From the NCBI GenBank assembly GCA_946479615.1, contig CAMLGR010000039.1:1-32087 (forward strand): a stretch of DNA of 32,087 nt, in the 5' to 3' direction. Origin of the DNA: an uncultured Bacteroidota bacterium. GTDB lineage: Bacteria; Bacteroidota; Bacteroidia; Chitinophagales; Chitinophagaceae. A model generated the notes under the pieces. That model did no database searches. It was not told the origin of the DNA and saw nothing but the letters and a program-made list of their open reading frames with translations. Positions within the stretch are counted from its first letter, which is position 1. Each line of letters opens with the position of its first letter. Both the position numbers and the translations under genes were made by a program. Shown here piece by piece: positions 16,379 to 24,959 of the stretch.

Positions 16379-16510
16379 GAACACAGATCACGATTGATTA
16401 AAAAGATAATTCATTGATTACTTTCCCGGAAATGCCAGATGCCAAATCCCCCGGAAACTTCTATTAAAGTAACCAGTGAAATTTATTCTTATCCTGCCCA
16501 TCTGTATTGA

Positions 16511-17179
16511 TTATTTCTCAAACACCACCGAATCAGGTTTGGCGCCCAGGTTGACCAGGGCTGCATTGATATCGGCCACCATTTTATCAGGACCGCATAC
16601 ATAAAAGTGTTGCTTGAAGTTTTTCACCGTAGCCTTCAGGTATTCTTCATTGATCGTTGCATGCGGGTAATTCTTTTTCGTTTCGCGGGTCAGAATGAAC
16701 AGCGCTTTATCGCCCAGCATTTTTCTCAATTCCGATTCATGAATAATATCAGCAGCAGTCTTGTTCGAGAAAAGAAGCATATTTCCCTTCAGTTTATTAT
16801 CCAGGTCAAGCCTGCGGAGAATGGCTATAAACGGCGTGATGCCCGCCCCACCAGCAATAAAACAACCGCGACCTTTATATTCAATAGCTCCCCATACATC
16901 CCTTAGAATCAGCTCATCATCTACTTTCAATTGATGCAGTTCATTGGTCACTCCTTTATGGTCTGCATAGCCTTTGATGGTAAATTCGATCCAGGGATCT
17001 TCGCGTAGCGAAGTAAAGGTGAAGGGACGGCGTTCTTCTTCCCAACCGGGTTTATTGATTGAAACTTCGGTTGCCTGGCCGGGTTCAAATTGATACCCTT
17101 TTGGTTTTTCCAGGCGAAAACTTTTTACATCATGCGTAACCTGTGTAATGGCGATGATCTTTGCGATATGCGATTCCAT
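16511..17179 (-). CDS. Ferredoxin-NADP reductase-like FAD/NAD oxidoreductase
   Basis: 222 residues from an ATG. The N-terminal flavin-binding barrel (about 1-100) has FEPGQATEVSINKPG and the FAD motif RPFTFTS (51-57). The nucleotide-binding half has GGAGITPFIAI (110-120) and the terminal YVCGPDKMV (194-202). It therefore passes electrons between NAD(P)H and a partner through FAD. There is no iron-sulfur or globin domain, so it is a stand-alone reductase module; the partner is unknown. It starts 65 bp after the end of the AAA ATPase gene. A role in the injection locus is not suggested by the protein itself. Confidence 0.87.
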   Translation of the reverse strand: MESHIAKIIAITQVTHDVKSFRLEKPKGYQFEPGQATEVSINKPGWEEERRPFTFTSLREDPWIEFTIKGYADHKGVTNELHQLKVDDELILRDVWGAIEYKGRGCFIAGGAGITPFIAILRRLDLDNKLKGNMLLFSNKTAADIIHESELRKMLGDKALFILTRETKKNYPHATINEEYLKATVKNFKQHFYVCGPDKMVADINAALVNLGAKPDSVVFEK

Positions 17180-17244
17180 GAATGATAAAATTGAAATGAA
17201 TAATCCGGGACAATAAAATTACAACTTTATCCCCTCCGAGGAGG

Positions 17245-18567
17245 TTAATGGAAGACGCGTTCTTCCTTTTCGTATTCGCGGCGGATACCTTCGAGCAGGT
17301 CTTTTTTTTCGATGACCGTTTTTTTACCGGAGATGGTTTGCAGGGATGCATAATGGATCACACTCATGATCGCCGAACCGCTTAGCTCATACCGTTCAGC
17401 GATCATATCAAGATCAACCGAAGCAGCAAGCGATGCTTTTTCCGGGATCGAACTCTTCCAGATCTCCAGGCGCTCGGCCTGGTTAGGCATCGGGAAATGA
17501 ATGATCCCATTGAACCGCCGCAAAAATGCCTGGTCGATATTTCCTTTAAAATTCGAAGCCAGGATGATCAGTCCCGGAAAATCCTCCACCCGCTGTAATA
17601 AATAAGAAACTTCCTGGTTGGCATATTTATCATGCGCGCTTTGCGTACCGGATCGCTTTCCAAAAAGCGAATCAGCTTCATCAAAAAATAAAATCCAATC
17701 CTTATGCTCGGCTTTGTTGAAGATCTTCTCCAGGTTCTTCTCCGTTTCCCCGATATATTTCGATACGACCTGCGAGAGATCTATCCTATAAACATCTTTT
17801 TTAAACTGCTTTCCAAGTAAGGTGGCAGTCAGTGTTTTACCTGTTCCCGAAGGACCATAAAAAAGCGCCCGGTAACCGCGTTTGATCTTCCTGCTCATGT
17901 TCCAGTCTTCGAGGAACACAGGATTATGCTGCAACCATATTTTTATATCATTGATGGGCTGCGCTGTTTTTGGATTCAGGACCAGATCGGTCCATTCCAT
18001 TTTGGTGGTAATGAGTTTGGCCGGAAACTCGGGACCAAAAACCGGGGCGGCCGCCATGCCGGTTATAAAGAGATCGACATACTCCTGCTGCAAAATGATC
18101 TTGCCACTCATGCGGGGTTCACCCTCTTTTACCGTTTCCAATGAAAGAATATTTTCTTTGGAAAAAAAATGATCCCCTGCAAAATACCGGGAGGCCAGCA
18201 TTCTTTTTCCCATATCATCTCCCCCTAACACAAACAAAGCCGTTTCGCCGGTAGGCAATGTGCCGCGGTGATTGGCGCCCTTGACCCCTCCTATTTCCGG
18301 GAACTCACCCCCGTTGGGTAAGTATTGCTGAATGATCGCATCCAGGAAGTTTGGCTGCAGGTGCGGAACAAGCGCCAGCAATAGGATAATATACTCTTCG
18401 ATATTGAGGTTATGCCTGACCAGGAATTCATTGAACGGTGTAGGATCCTTCTCCAGTTGAATGTCCGGATAAGCAAACGGTTCCGTTCTTTCCTTTTGAA
18501 AAAAATGCTGTAACCGTTTTTTAATAACGTTTTCAAGAAAGGCGATAGAAAATATGATCGTACGCAA
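17245..18567 (-). CDS. AAA+ ATPase of eCIS loci (Afp15/Pvc15-type)
   Basis: 440 residues. The N-terminal half (about 1-210) contains the region LVRHNLNIEEYIILLLALVP, characteristic of the ATPases found in contractile injection clusters. The AAA module has Walker A GPSGTGKT (238-245), Walker B ILFFDEAD (292-299), sensor 1 at N339 in ILASNFKGN and arginine fingers R350/R351 in FLRRFNG. In Afp and PVC systems the corresponding ATPase is thought to assist assembly and/or loading of cargo. The start is TTG at 18567; an in-frame stop lies eight codons upstream and is also the stop of the preceding gene, so no ATG is available. It is the last gene of the block. Confidence 0.85.
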   Translation of the reverse strand: MRTIIFSIAFLENVIKKRLQHFFQKERTEPFAYPDIQLEKDPTPFNEFLVRHNLNIEEYIILLLALVPHLQPNFLDAIIQQYLPNGGEFPEIGGVKGANHRGTLPTGETALFVLGGDDMGKRMLASRYFAGDHFFSKENILSLETVKEGEPRMSGKIILQQEYVDLFITGMAAAPVFGPEFPAKLITTKMEWTDLVLNPKTAQPINDIKIWLQHNPVFLEDWNMSRKIKRGYRALFYGPSGTGKTLTATLLGKQFKKDVYRIDLSQVVSKYIGETEKNLEKIFNKAEHKDWILFFDEADSLFGKRSGTQSAHDKYANQEVSYLLQRVEDFPGLIILASNFKGNIDQAFLRRFNGIIHFPMPNQAERLEIWKSSIPEKASLAASVDLDMIAERYELSGSAIMSVIHYASLQTISGKKTVIEKKDLLEGIRREYEKEERVFH

Positions 18568-18588
18568 AGGACAGCTACTATTTAATGA

Positions 18589-20100
18589 TTAAAAAAATCC
18601 ACGCACCCCAAACACCACTTCATGAATATTCTCGGCTTCCGTATTCAGCGGCCTGATCATCCGGTACCCGGCATCGAGCGATAATTCTGTTATGAACGGG
18701 TTGTGCGGAATGTAAAACTCAGCGCCAAGTGTTGATTGCACAACAAATCCTGCTCCATACTCATATTCATCGGGAGTTGTTTCACGGGTGATACGGAAAC
18801 GACCGGCATCAAACCCGGCTTCGCCGCTAAGTGTCAATCCTCCGAAACGTTCTCCTCCCCAGGGATTGAACCGTCCCTGCAAACCGGCCGATACACTTCC
18901 AAATTCAAATTCAGGTCCGCCCGGCATTCCCTGTGCCGCATCCGCTATCCCTGCTCCCAAACCGATAAGATCAAAGTCAGCGCCAAGAGATAATTGCAAC
19001 TGGCCACCCAGGGCCAGGTCGAAGAACCGCCGGTAAGTAATGGCCAGGCTGTACGCATCAGTATTTAAACCAATGCCGGCTCTCATTCCCATTGAATTAT
19101 TATAACCGATACAATAAACGGAACTGACTTCGGCGAGATAATGATCATCGGCACCGGTCACTCCACAGTTATGCCCCATTTCATGAACCAATGTGCGCGC
19201 CAGTCCTGTTACACCATCATCATAGGCCAGTTGTGTATAAAAGATATGGTTACCATTGGTCTGACCCCTTGCATACACGCCGGGATTATCACCGCGCCAG
19301 ATGATGGCATTCCTGAATGTATCGGCAAATGCCGTTGGACTTTTTGCAGAACAATGCGAAATGAAACTGCTGATACAATCCTGGTTATTCTCGGGGTGAT
19401 CGACAATCTCCTGTATCAGGGCAAAAGCGGCGTTGACCCGTTCTGTTTCTTCCGCAGGTATGACCCTGGCATTATAATCGGTTGCCCAATTGCCAGGCGG
19501 CGCACCGCTACCCATCGTCATCCGCCGGATAGTGAAAGGCTGCACTGCATTCCGTTGTTGCACCACATGGGTCAGTTCATGTGCGAGTAATCGTTTGCCG
19601 CTATCATTACCGGGTGCATATTGATTGTTATTGAAAACAATATGATTACCCGTTGTATAGGCAAGTGCATTGATGGCCTGCGCTGATTCAGCAGCCGCAG
19701 CGCCGGTATGTATTTTCACCTGGCTGAAATCATACCCCATGCGTGAGCCGAAAAACTGTTGCTCTTCTTTCCCCAATGAACTACCTCCTGAAAGCGATGT
19801 GATATAATTCTCTGTTGAAGCATCCATTTCCGAACCCGGCTCTGTTTCTTTCCTATGCAATTCTTTTTCTTCCTCTTCACAATGCGCACATTTTAATTGT
19901 ACCGGAATGGGTGAAGGCCTGAAGAATGGTTGCTCCTGTTCATTACTGCCAGCCCGCATAATCTTGTCGGCCATGGCATCCGCTTCCTGTTCGTATATAT
20001 CACCGGGTTGGTTGATGGACAGTTTAGGCTGGAAGAATGATCTTCCTGCTTTTTGCGGTGATGGCGCGGCAAGGGGTAATATGGTAGTTGATGCATGCAT
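18589..20100 (-). CDS. eCIS core-domain (DUF4157) protein with second zincin motif and beta-rich tail
   Basis: 503 residues, no signal peptide. The shared module has NQPGDIYEQEADAMADKIM (30-48), CAHCEEEEKELHRKE (71-85) and GYDFSQVKIHTG...HELTHVVQQ (122-182). A second metalloprotease motif HEMGHNCGVTGADDH (306-320) has the HExxH plus G-x-D-D spacing of aspzincins. Residues about 363-503 are different again: alternating, glycine-rich beta strands such as GGQLQLSLGADFDLIGLGAG, GGLTLSGEAGF and ELSLDAGYR, ending GVRGFF, which looks like an outer-membrane-type beta barrel. Candidate eCIS effector with a protease and a membrane-interacting part; function inferred. It starts 2 bp after the preceding paralogue and ends 21 bp before the ATPase. 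Confidence 0.78.
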   Translation of the reverse strand: MHASTTILPLAAPSPQKAGRSFFQPKLSINQPGDIYEQEADAMADKIMRAGSNEQEQPFFRPSPIPVQLKCAHCEEEEKELHRKETEPGSEMDASTENYITSLSGGSSLGKEEQQFFGSRMGYDFSQVKIHTGAAAAESAQAINALAYTTGNHIVFNNNQYAPGNDSGKRLLAHELTHVVQQRNAVQPFTIRRMTMGSGAPPGNWATDYNARVIPAEETERVNAAFALIQEIVDHPENNQDCISSFISHCSAKSPTAFADTFRNAIIWRGDNPGVYARGQTNGNHIFYTQLAYDDGVTGLARTLVHEMGHNCGVTGADDHYLAEVSSVYCIGYNNSMGMRAGIGLNTDAYSLAITYRRFFDLALGGQLQLSLGADFDLIGLGAGIADAAQGMPGGPEFEFGSVSAGLQGRFNPWGGERFGGLTLSGEAGFDAGRFRITRETTPDEYEYGAGFVVQSTLGAEFYIPHNPFITELSLDAGYRMIRPLNTEAENIHEVVFGVRGFF

Positions 20101-20102
20101 GG

Positions 20103-21389
20103 TCAGGGTTGTCTGGTGCAGGAGGTCGGGGCCGCTGTTGGTGCATTGCCATTGGTGCCATTGACTGTTTGCCGGCGCGTTAATAATGTTTGCAGGTTAG
20201 TCGCATATTGTGTTTGTAAAGCAGCCGTTAAACAATAATAATATCCGAGTGCTGCATCGATCACATTTTTACGTGTGCTGTGCGACATGCTGCCGGTGCC
20301 GATAAATTCATCGGCCAGCGCTTCCGTATAAAAGGCCAGGAATTCTCTCTCATCCGATTTTGTACCGCCCGTCATCCCGCTGCGGTATTGATCGATATGC
20401 TGCAGTTCGTGTGCCACCTGCAATACTCTTCTCGATATACCTGCATTGGTGGTATTGTTTACAAAATAATCGCCGACACAGATATCCCCTTTTGTAGTCG
20501 CTCCCGTTCCTACGTTTTGTGTATGTAATCCTCTTTCAGCCGGGTAATATAATATCTTCCGCACTTTGGATGCCTGCGATGGCATATAGGCACAAATAAT
20601 ATCATTCACCACTTTGATCGCCCTGTCCTGTAAAAACATGGTGGTATTTGCTGCTGTAGCAATAATGGCATCGGCTCTTGCATCGCGGTTGTTGGCAACA
20701 CCGGCAGTTCTTCGTCCTACATCGGTACTGCCTTCGGGACAGGCTGCCATATCCCGGCTGGGACGTTCTTCATCGAAGCAGGCCCGTTGAATAGTAGCAG
20801 GCACACCACCCTTTTGCTGAACGACATGCGTGAGTTCATGCGCCATCAGTTTTTTACCGCTTTCTGTACTCGTATTATACTGACCGCTGTTAAATACGAT
20901 ATTATTACCGGTGGTATACGCGAGTGCATTGACAGCCTGCGCCGACTTTGCCGCTACCTCATTCGTATGCAAACGCACCTGGCTGAAATCATATCCCATG
21001 CGCGATTCAAAAAATTGACGCTCATTATTATCAAGTGCGGTGCCTCCGGATAAGGAATGAATATATTCTTCTGCCGGTGTACCGGTTTTTTCTTCGCCAT
21101 TGTTTTCCTTGCGATGCAGTTTCTGTTCCTCTTCTTCACAATGCGCACATTTCCGTTGAATGGGTAGCGTTGCGGGCTTGAAAAAAGGAAGTTCGGTTGC
21201 GGAAGTATCTTTCATCCGCATCACTTTATCCGCCATGGCATCGGCTTCCTGCTCGTATACATCACCGGGTTGGTTGATAGACAGTTTAAATTGAATAACA
21301 GGTTTGAAAAAACCGCGCCGGCTTTCTTTCGCCGGTGTTTTGCCTGCTGTTTTATTTTCCAATGCTGCTATGACGGGTGTTTCTTTCAT
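20103..21389 (-). CDS. eCIS core-domain (DUF4157) protein with second HExxH domain
   Basis: 428 residues from an ATG that overlaps the stop of the upstream paralogue by 4 bp (ATGA), implying coupled translation. The shared module has NQPGDVYEQEADAMADKVM (39-57), CAHCEEEEQKLHRKE (81-95) and GYDFSQVRLHT...HELTHVVQQ (132-192). The distinct C-terminal region (about 205-405) carries VAHELQHIDQYRSG with HELQH at 327-331 and a following EREFLAFYTEALADEF (347-362), where a glutamate could be the third zinc ligand. It ends in a low-complexity tail rich in Thr, Asn, Pro and Ala. Likely a cytoplasmically made cargo protease; the target is unknown. Confidence 0.78.
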   Translation of the reverse strand: MKETPVIAALENKTAGKTPAKESRRGFFKPVIQFKLSINQPGDVYEQEADAMADKVMRMKDTSATELPFFKPATLPIQRKCAHCEEEEQKLHRKENNGEEKTGTPAEEYIHSLSGGTALDNNERQFFESRMGYDFSQVRLHTNEVAAKSAQAVNALAYTTGNNIVFNSGQYNTSTESGKKLMAHELTHVVQQKGGVPATIQRACFDEERPSRDMAACPEGSTDVGRRTAGVANNRDARADAIIATAANTTMFLQDRAIKVVNDIICAYMPSQASKVRKILYYPAERGLHTQNVGTGATTKGDICVGDYFVNNTTNAGISRRVLQVAHELQHIDQYRSGMTGGTKSDEREFLAFYTEALADEFIGTGSMSHSTRKNVIDAALGYYYCLTAALQTQYATNLQTLLTRRQTVNGTNGNAPTAAPTSCTRQP

Positions 21390-22942
21390 GGTATGCGTTT
21401 AATGACCTGCAGATCGGTAGGACTGGTTTGATCGATATGCATAATAAATCCCGCGATCGAATCGGCTGAGTTGATCAATGATTTGGTCGCTGCCGAGAAT
21501 TTTAATCCTGTGCCGCAGGTCATCAGTTGTGCACCCATAACGGAATAACCACCATCATCTCCCAATCCCGGCAAGAAATGCAATAATTCATGTGCAATGA
21601 TCGCCTGTTCGCTTACAGTATCCATACTGGTATAAAAACCCATGCACAAATGCACGGGGTCCTGGTGATTGACAACAAATGCCTGTGCATCCATACCGGT
21701 ACCAGCCAGGCAAACCGGATGATTGATCCCTTCGCAGGTAAAATTGACCGGTCGTGATAATCTTCGCTGCAACTGGCTGATCCGGCTCGATACCCTGATC
21801 GCCGAAGTTCCGAAATCAGGATTGGTCTCATCGACATTGAAATTGCTTCGGAAAGCGCAGGCAACTTCTCCGCCAAAGGCGAACTGTTTATTTAACAGAA
21901 CTGCTTTATTATTGACCCACTCTGATAATAATAATGTCAATGCACGATCGGCATTCTTCACCAATCCTGCCATAGTAGCCAATGCCGCCTGCGCTTTTTG
22001 ATTGGCTGTTGCGATCTGTGCAGGTGAACATTTTTGCAAAGGTTGCCCCAGCATCAGGTCGGTAATATGTTTGACGACGGCTTTATCATTCGCACCATTC
22101 AAAATATAATCATCGCGGTATTGATAGAGTTGTTCGAGTGTCATCCGGTTGAACCTGGCCAGTATTTCAGGATTATTCAGATCGGCTGCCTTTAATTGCA
22201 GGCTGGACACTAACTGGTCGGCAGCGGATCCCTGTAACCATTTTTCATAATCAGGTGAATGCTGTGAAGCTTCTTCTCTTGGTGTTCCGGTCTCTTTACT
22301 GAAATCATCGAGTATCGGATCGTGAAGATCATCGCTGCTGCCGTCTACAGGTTTTCGTTGCAGGGTATTTTTTTGCGAAGAAGCGCCTTGTTGTACGACA
22401 TGCGTGAGCTCATGTCCCAATAATTTTTTCCCTGCATCCGTATGAGGTGCATATTGTCCTTCATTAAATACAATATTATTACCGGTCGTATAAGCAAGGG
22501 CATTGACAGATTGAGCCGACTTAGCGGCTACTGTACCGGTATGAATTTTTACGTTACTGAAATCCTGCCCAAAATGAGGTTCATAAAAATTTTTCAGTTC
22601 AGGCGATAAAGATTGCCCCCCATCGATGTTACTGGCAAACTCTTTCGTATTATTTTTTTGATGCTTGTTCCCTGTTTCTTTCCGTTGCACCTGCTCCTTC
22701 TCTTCTTCTTCGCAATGCTTGCATTTCCGTTGCACGGATGGCTCCACCGGTTTAAAGAAAGGTTGTCCGGTGGCTGCTTCTTCCGACTGCATGATCCGGT
22801 CAGCCATGGCATCGGCTTCCTGTTCATACACATCACCCGGTTCATTCACCTGCAATTTCGCCTGGAAAAAAGGCTGTGTGCCCTGTGTTTTAGGTTTCTC
22901 TTCAGCAGAGCGTATTGAAATATCCCGGTGATTCTTTTTCAC
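21386..22942 (-). CDS. eCIS core-domain (DUF4157) protein with M35-like aspzincin domain
   Basis: 518 residues from a GTG start at 22942. The shared module has NEPGDVYEQEADAMADRIM (33-51), CKHCEEEEKEQVQRKE (74-89) and HELTHVVQQ (177-185). A helical linker (about 205-350) leads to a C-terminal domain with DPVHLCMGFYTSM, the zinc motif IIAHELLHFLPGLGDDGGYS (448-467) and SLINSADSIAGFIMH (488-502). Ordered LC..F, HExxH, GxDD-Y and NSADS matches the deuterolysin/lysine-specific aspzincin family (M35), in which the Asp is the third ligand. So the cargo is probably an endopeptidase. The domain call comes from motif order only. Confidence 0.78.
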   Translation of the reverse strand: MKKNHRDISIRSAEEKPKTQGTQPFFQAKLQVNEPGDVYEQEADAMADRIMQSEEAATGQPFFKPVEPSVQRKCKHCEEEEKEQVQRKETGNKHQKNNTKEFASNIDGGQSLSPELKNFYEPHFGQDFSNVKIHTGTVAAKSAQSVNALAYTTGNNIVFNEGQYAPHTDAGKKLLGHELTHVVQQGASSQKNTLQRKPVDGSSDDLHDPILDDFSKETGTPREEASQHSPDYEKWLQGSAADQLVSSLQLKAADLNNPEILARFNRMTLEQLYQYRDDYILNGANDKAVVKHITDLMLGQPLQKCSPAQIATANQKAQAALATMAGLVKNADRALTLLLSEWVNNKAVLLNKQFAFGGEVACAFRSNFNVDETNPDFGTSAIRVSSRISQLQRRLSRPVNFTCEGINHPVCLAGTGMDAQAFVVNHQDPVHLCMGFYTSMDTVSEQAIIAHELLHFLPGLGDDGGYSVMGAQLMTCGTGLKFSAATKSLINSADSIAGFIMHIDQTSPTDLQVIKRIP

Positions 22943-22954
22943 TGGCTATACTAT

Positions 22955-24847
22955 TTAAAGTTTATTGACACAACGGATATATTTTACCCAATCAGGAGCA
23001 TTATTAAATCCTCCGCAGGGGGTGCCACAACTATTATCAGCACAAGCTGTTTCACTGCTTCTTTCACTGATCTTAACCATTCTTGCCGCTTCTTTTAACA
23101 GGCTATCGATTTGTTCAGTCTCACTCATTGTAAAGAATTGCGGACAGATATGCAATGGTTGTACATTATTAAGAAGGAACGTGTCTTTATCCGAACATTC
23201 CTTATCCGATGCTTCCGATAAAATGGTTGGCAAGCCGGGACCAAGCCGGTACTGCATCTGGGTGATCAGTTCGGCAACCTGTTCCATCGATATCTTTTCC
23301 CCGAAAATCGTTTGCGCAATACTGGTTGCCTGGCTGATCTTAATATCATTGGTCGGGAACCGCGGATCATCGAAAGGTGAAACCGGGTTGATTCCTGTCA
23401 GCAGGCTTCGTGCTTTGAAACACAACTGGAATGCTTTTAACGAAAGTTCGGAGGCTTTCCGTTTATTCTCCCGGGCAGTAACACATTTGGCTACATCGAG
23501 ACCGGCCACCGTACAAACATCATCATCGAGCATATGCGTTCCTTCTCCACCAGCCATCAGCGAATCGGGATTATCGGGTAATGTCTTCCGCACCTGCATC
23601 AGGAACCAGTGAAGACGTTCATCTATTTTCATCAGGTCATTCTCTGCATGCGATTCGATGTAATCATAACGGTCAAGCGGGAACGCAAGACAGTGATGCA
23701 ATTCATGAGCGAAAGTATTGGGATCGCCGCCCGACCAATTGGTAGCGTTTGTCCAACCTTCTGTATGCACATCGATCCTGAATGTTTCTGCATCAGGTTT
23801 GTCTACAAATATGAGATCAAGAATATATCCCTGCGCAGAGGCTTCTTTTTCGATGGCATCTTCGAGAGAAATGATCGAATCGACATACGCGTCGTCTACC
23901 TTTCCCTTCTTGGACAATTTGACTTTTGCTCTTACAATAATGTTATTGGGATCGCGGTTATCGACATGATAAGTGCCGCCGCCAAATTTTCCTTTCCGGG
24001 CACTGGCCTTGCTATCTAAAAAATCTTTGACGGCATCAGCGGCCGCTTCCTCATCACCTGTTTTGGCTTTCTGCTCGGGAATGGCCAGCCGTTTCTGTTC
24101 GTCTGCTACTGCGGTAGCTGTTTCCGTTACATTATCCGCCTCTACTGCTGCAGGCGGTGCATCTTTTTTACCAAACAACAGTTCAAGCTTGTCCATATAA
24201 TAAAGACAATCATCTTTCTTCTTTGCTTCCACGATGATCTTGTCAGCTTCCGATTTATCAGCTAATTTTTTATAGAGGGCATTCTTCCTGACTGCTTTGG
24301 CACGATTATCATAATCCACACCATCGGCGGCATTGAGGCAACGCTGAACGAGTTTTGGCTGAACAGCATTTGCTTTTTGCTGCACCACATGGGTCAATTC
24401 ATGTGCCATCAGTTTTTTTCCTGTCTCCGAACCGGGCTGGTACTTGTGTTTGGCAAAGACGATATTATTGCCCTGCGTATATGCCTGTGCATTGATACTG
24501 TCAGCCGATTCATGCGCCTGTGTATCGTTATGTATTTTCACCTGCGAGAAATCATAACCAAACCTGGGTTCAAAAAAACTTCTTTCCTGTACAGACAGAT
24601 TTCTTCCCTTGCCATCCAGTGACCCGATATAATTTTCTGTGTCGGAAGAAGGAGCGATTGTTTCACCACTTGTCTCTTTCCGATGCACGTGACTTTCTTC
24701 TTCTTTCTCGCATTCTTCGCATTTGCGTTGTATGGGTATAACCGATGGATTAAAAAAAGACATATCCCCGGCATGGATAACAGGCTTGAAAAAGGATGCC
24801 TGCCTGTGCACAGGACTTACAACTGATATGTATGAATGCTGATTCAT
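22955..24847 (-). CDS. eCIS core-domain (DUF4157) protein with zincin domain, lacking the PGDVYEQEADAMAD segment
   Basis: 630 residues from ATG 24847 (a TTG two codons upstream is less likely). It keeps the acidic Cys pair KCEECEKEEESHVHRKE (42-58), GYDFSQVKIHNDT and HELTHVVQQ (149-157), but the PGDVYEQEADAMAD stretch that its three paralogues have before the Cys pair is absent. A Lys/Glu/Ala-rich linker (about 180-290) precedes a C-terminal domain with NTFAHELHHCLAFPLDRYDY (377-396) and, about 45 residues on, SLMAGGEGTHML, which may be a Met-turn. It is the first of four such genes, and a 12-bp gap separates it from the next. The start lies beside a CCTATGTG palindrome. Confidence 0.77.
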   Translation of the reverse strand: MNQHSYISVVSPVHRQASFFKPVIHAGDMSFFNPSVIPIQRKCEECEKEEESHVHRKETSGETIAPSSDTENYIGSLDGKGRNLSVQERSFFEPRFGYDFSQVKIHNDTQAHESADSINAQAYTQGNNIVFAKHKYQPGSETGKKLMAHELTHVVQQKANAVQPKLVQRCLNAADGVDYDNRAKAVRKNALYKKLADKSEADKIIVEAKKKDDCLYYMDKLELLFGKKDAPPAAVEADNVTETATAVADEQKRLAIPEQKAKTGDEEAAADAVKDFLDSKASARKGKFGGGTYHVDNRDPNNIIVRAKVKLSKKGKVDDAYVDSIISLEDAIEKEASAQGYILDLIFVDKPDAETFRIDVHTEGWTNATNWSGGDPNTFAHELHHCLAFPLDRYDYIESHAENDLMKIDERLHWFLMQVRKTLPDNPDSLMAGGEGTHMLDDDVCTVAGLDVAKCVTARENKRKASELSLKAFQLCFKARSLLTGINPVSPFDDPRFPTNDIKISQATSIAQTIFGEKISMEQVAELITQMQYRLGPGLPTILSEASDKECSDKDTFLLNNVQPLHICPQFFTMSETEQIDSLLKEAARMVKISERSSETACADNSCGTPCGGFNNAPDWVKYIRCVNKL

Positions 24848-24853
24848 CGACAA

Positions 24854-24957
24854 TTCTATGTGTGTACTCCTATGTACCCTATGTGCCTATGTGGTAAAAA
24901 AGCTGGCTGGCGTAATCTCACCACATAGGAACATAGGCACATAGGGTTCACATAGGA
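24854..24957. repeat. Palindromic element of CCTATGTG words, copy 2
   Basis: It has the same outer ends as the copy at 8281-8408: TTCTATGTGTGTA..TCCTATGTACC on the left and TTCACATAGG on the right. The inner segment GCGTAATCTC is the reverse complement of that in the other copy, so the core is inverted. The element occupies the entire gap between the stop codon of the VWA gene (24960) and the start of the first DUF4157 gene. Confidence 0.85.
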
Positions 24958-24959
24958 TT

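Larger units (their letters stand above)
15386..16510. other. 1.1-kb gene-free, repeat-rich region
   Basis: No open frame here has a recognisable product, codon character or neighbour context. The stretch holds the nested inverted-repeat element (15593-15803), the perfect palindrome (15884-15944), a hairpin-rich segment with a plus-strand terminator (16222-16378), and otherwise AT-rich sequence (15386-15592, 16379-16510) in which I see nothing. It separates the histidine operon promoter from the end of the reductase gene and may mark the boundary of an inserted block. Confidence 0.6.

Noticed and set aside
16511..17179. Reductase gene as part of the injection system
   Set aside because: It is only adjacent, separated by 65 bp; the protein is an ordinary flavin reductase with no link to eCIS function.
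22965..23612. 215-residue plus-strand frame
   Set aside because: Antisense to the first DUF4157 gene, which is supported by paralogy; no independent evidence.
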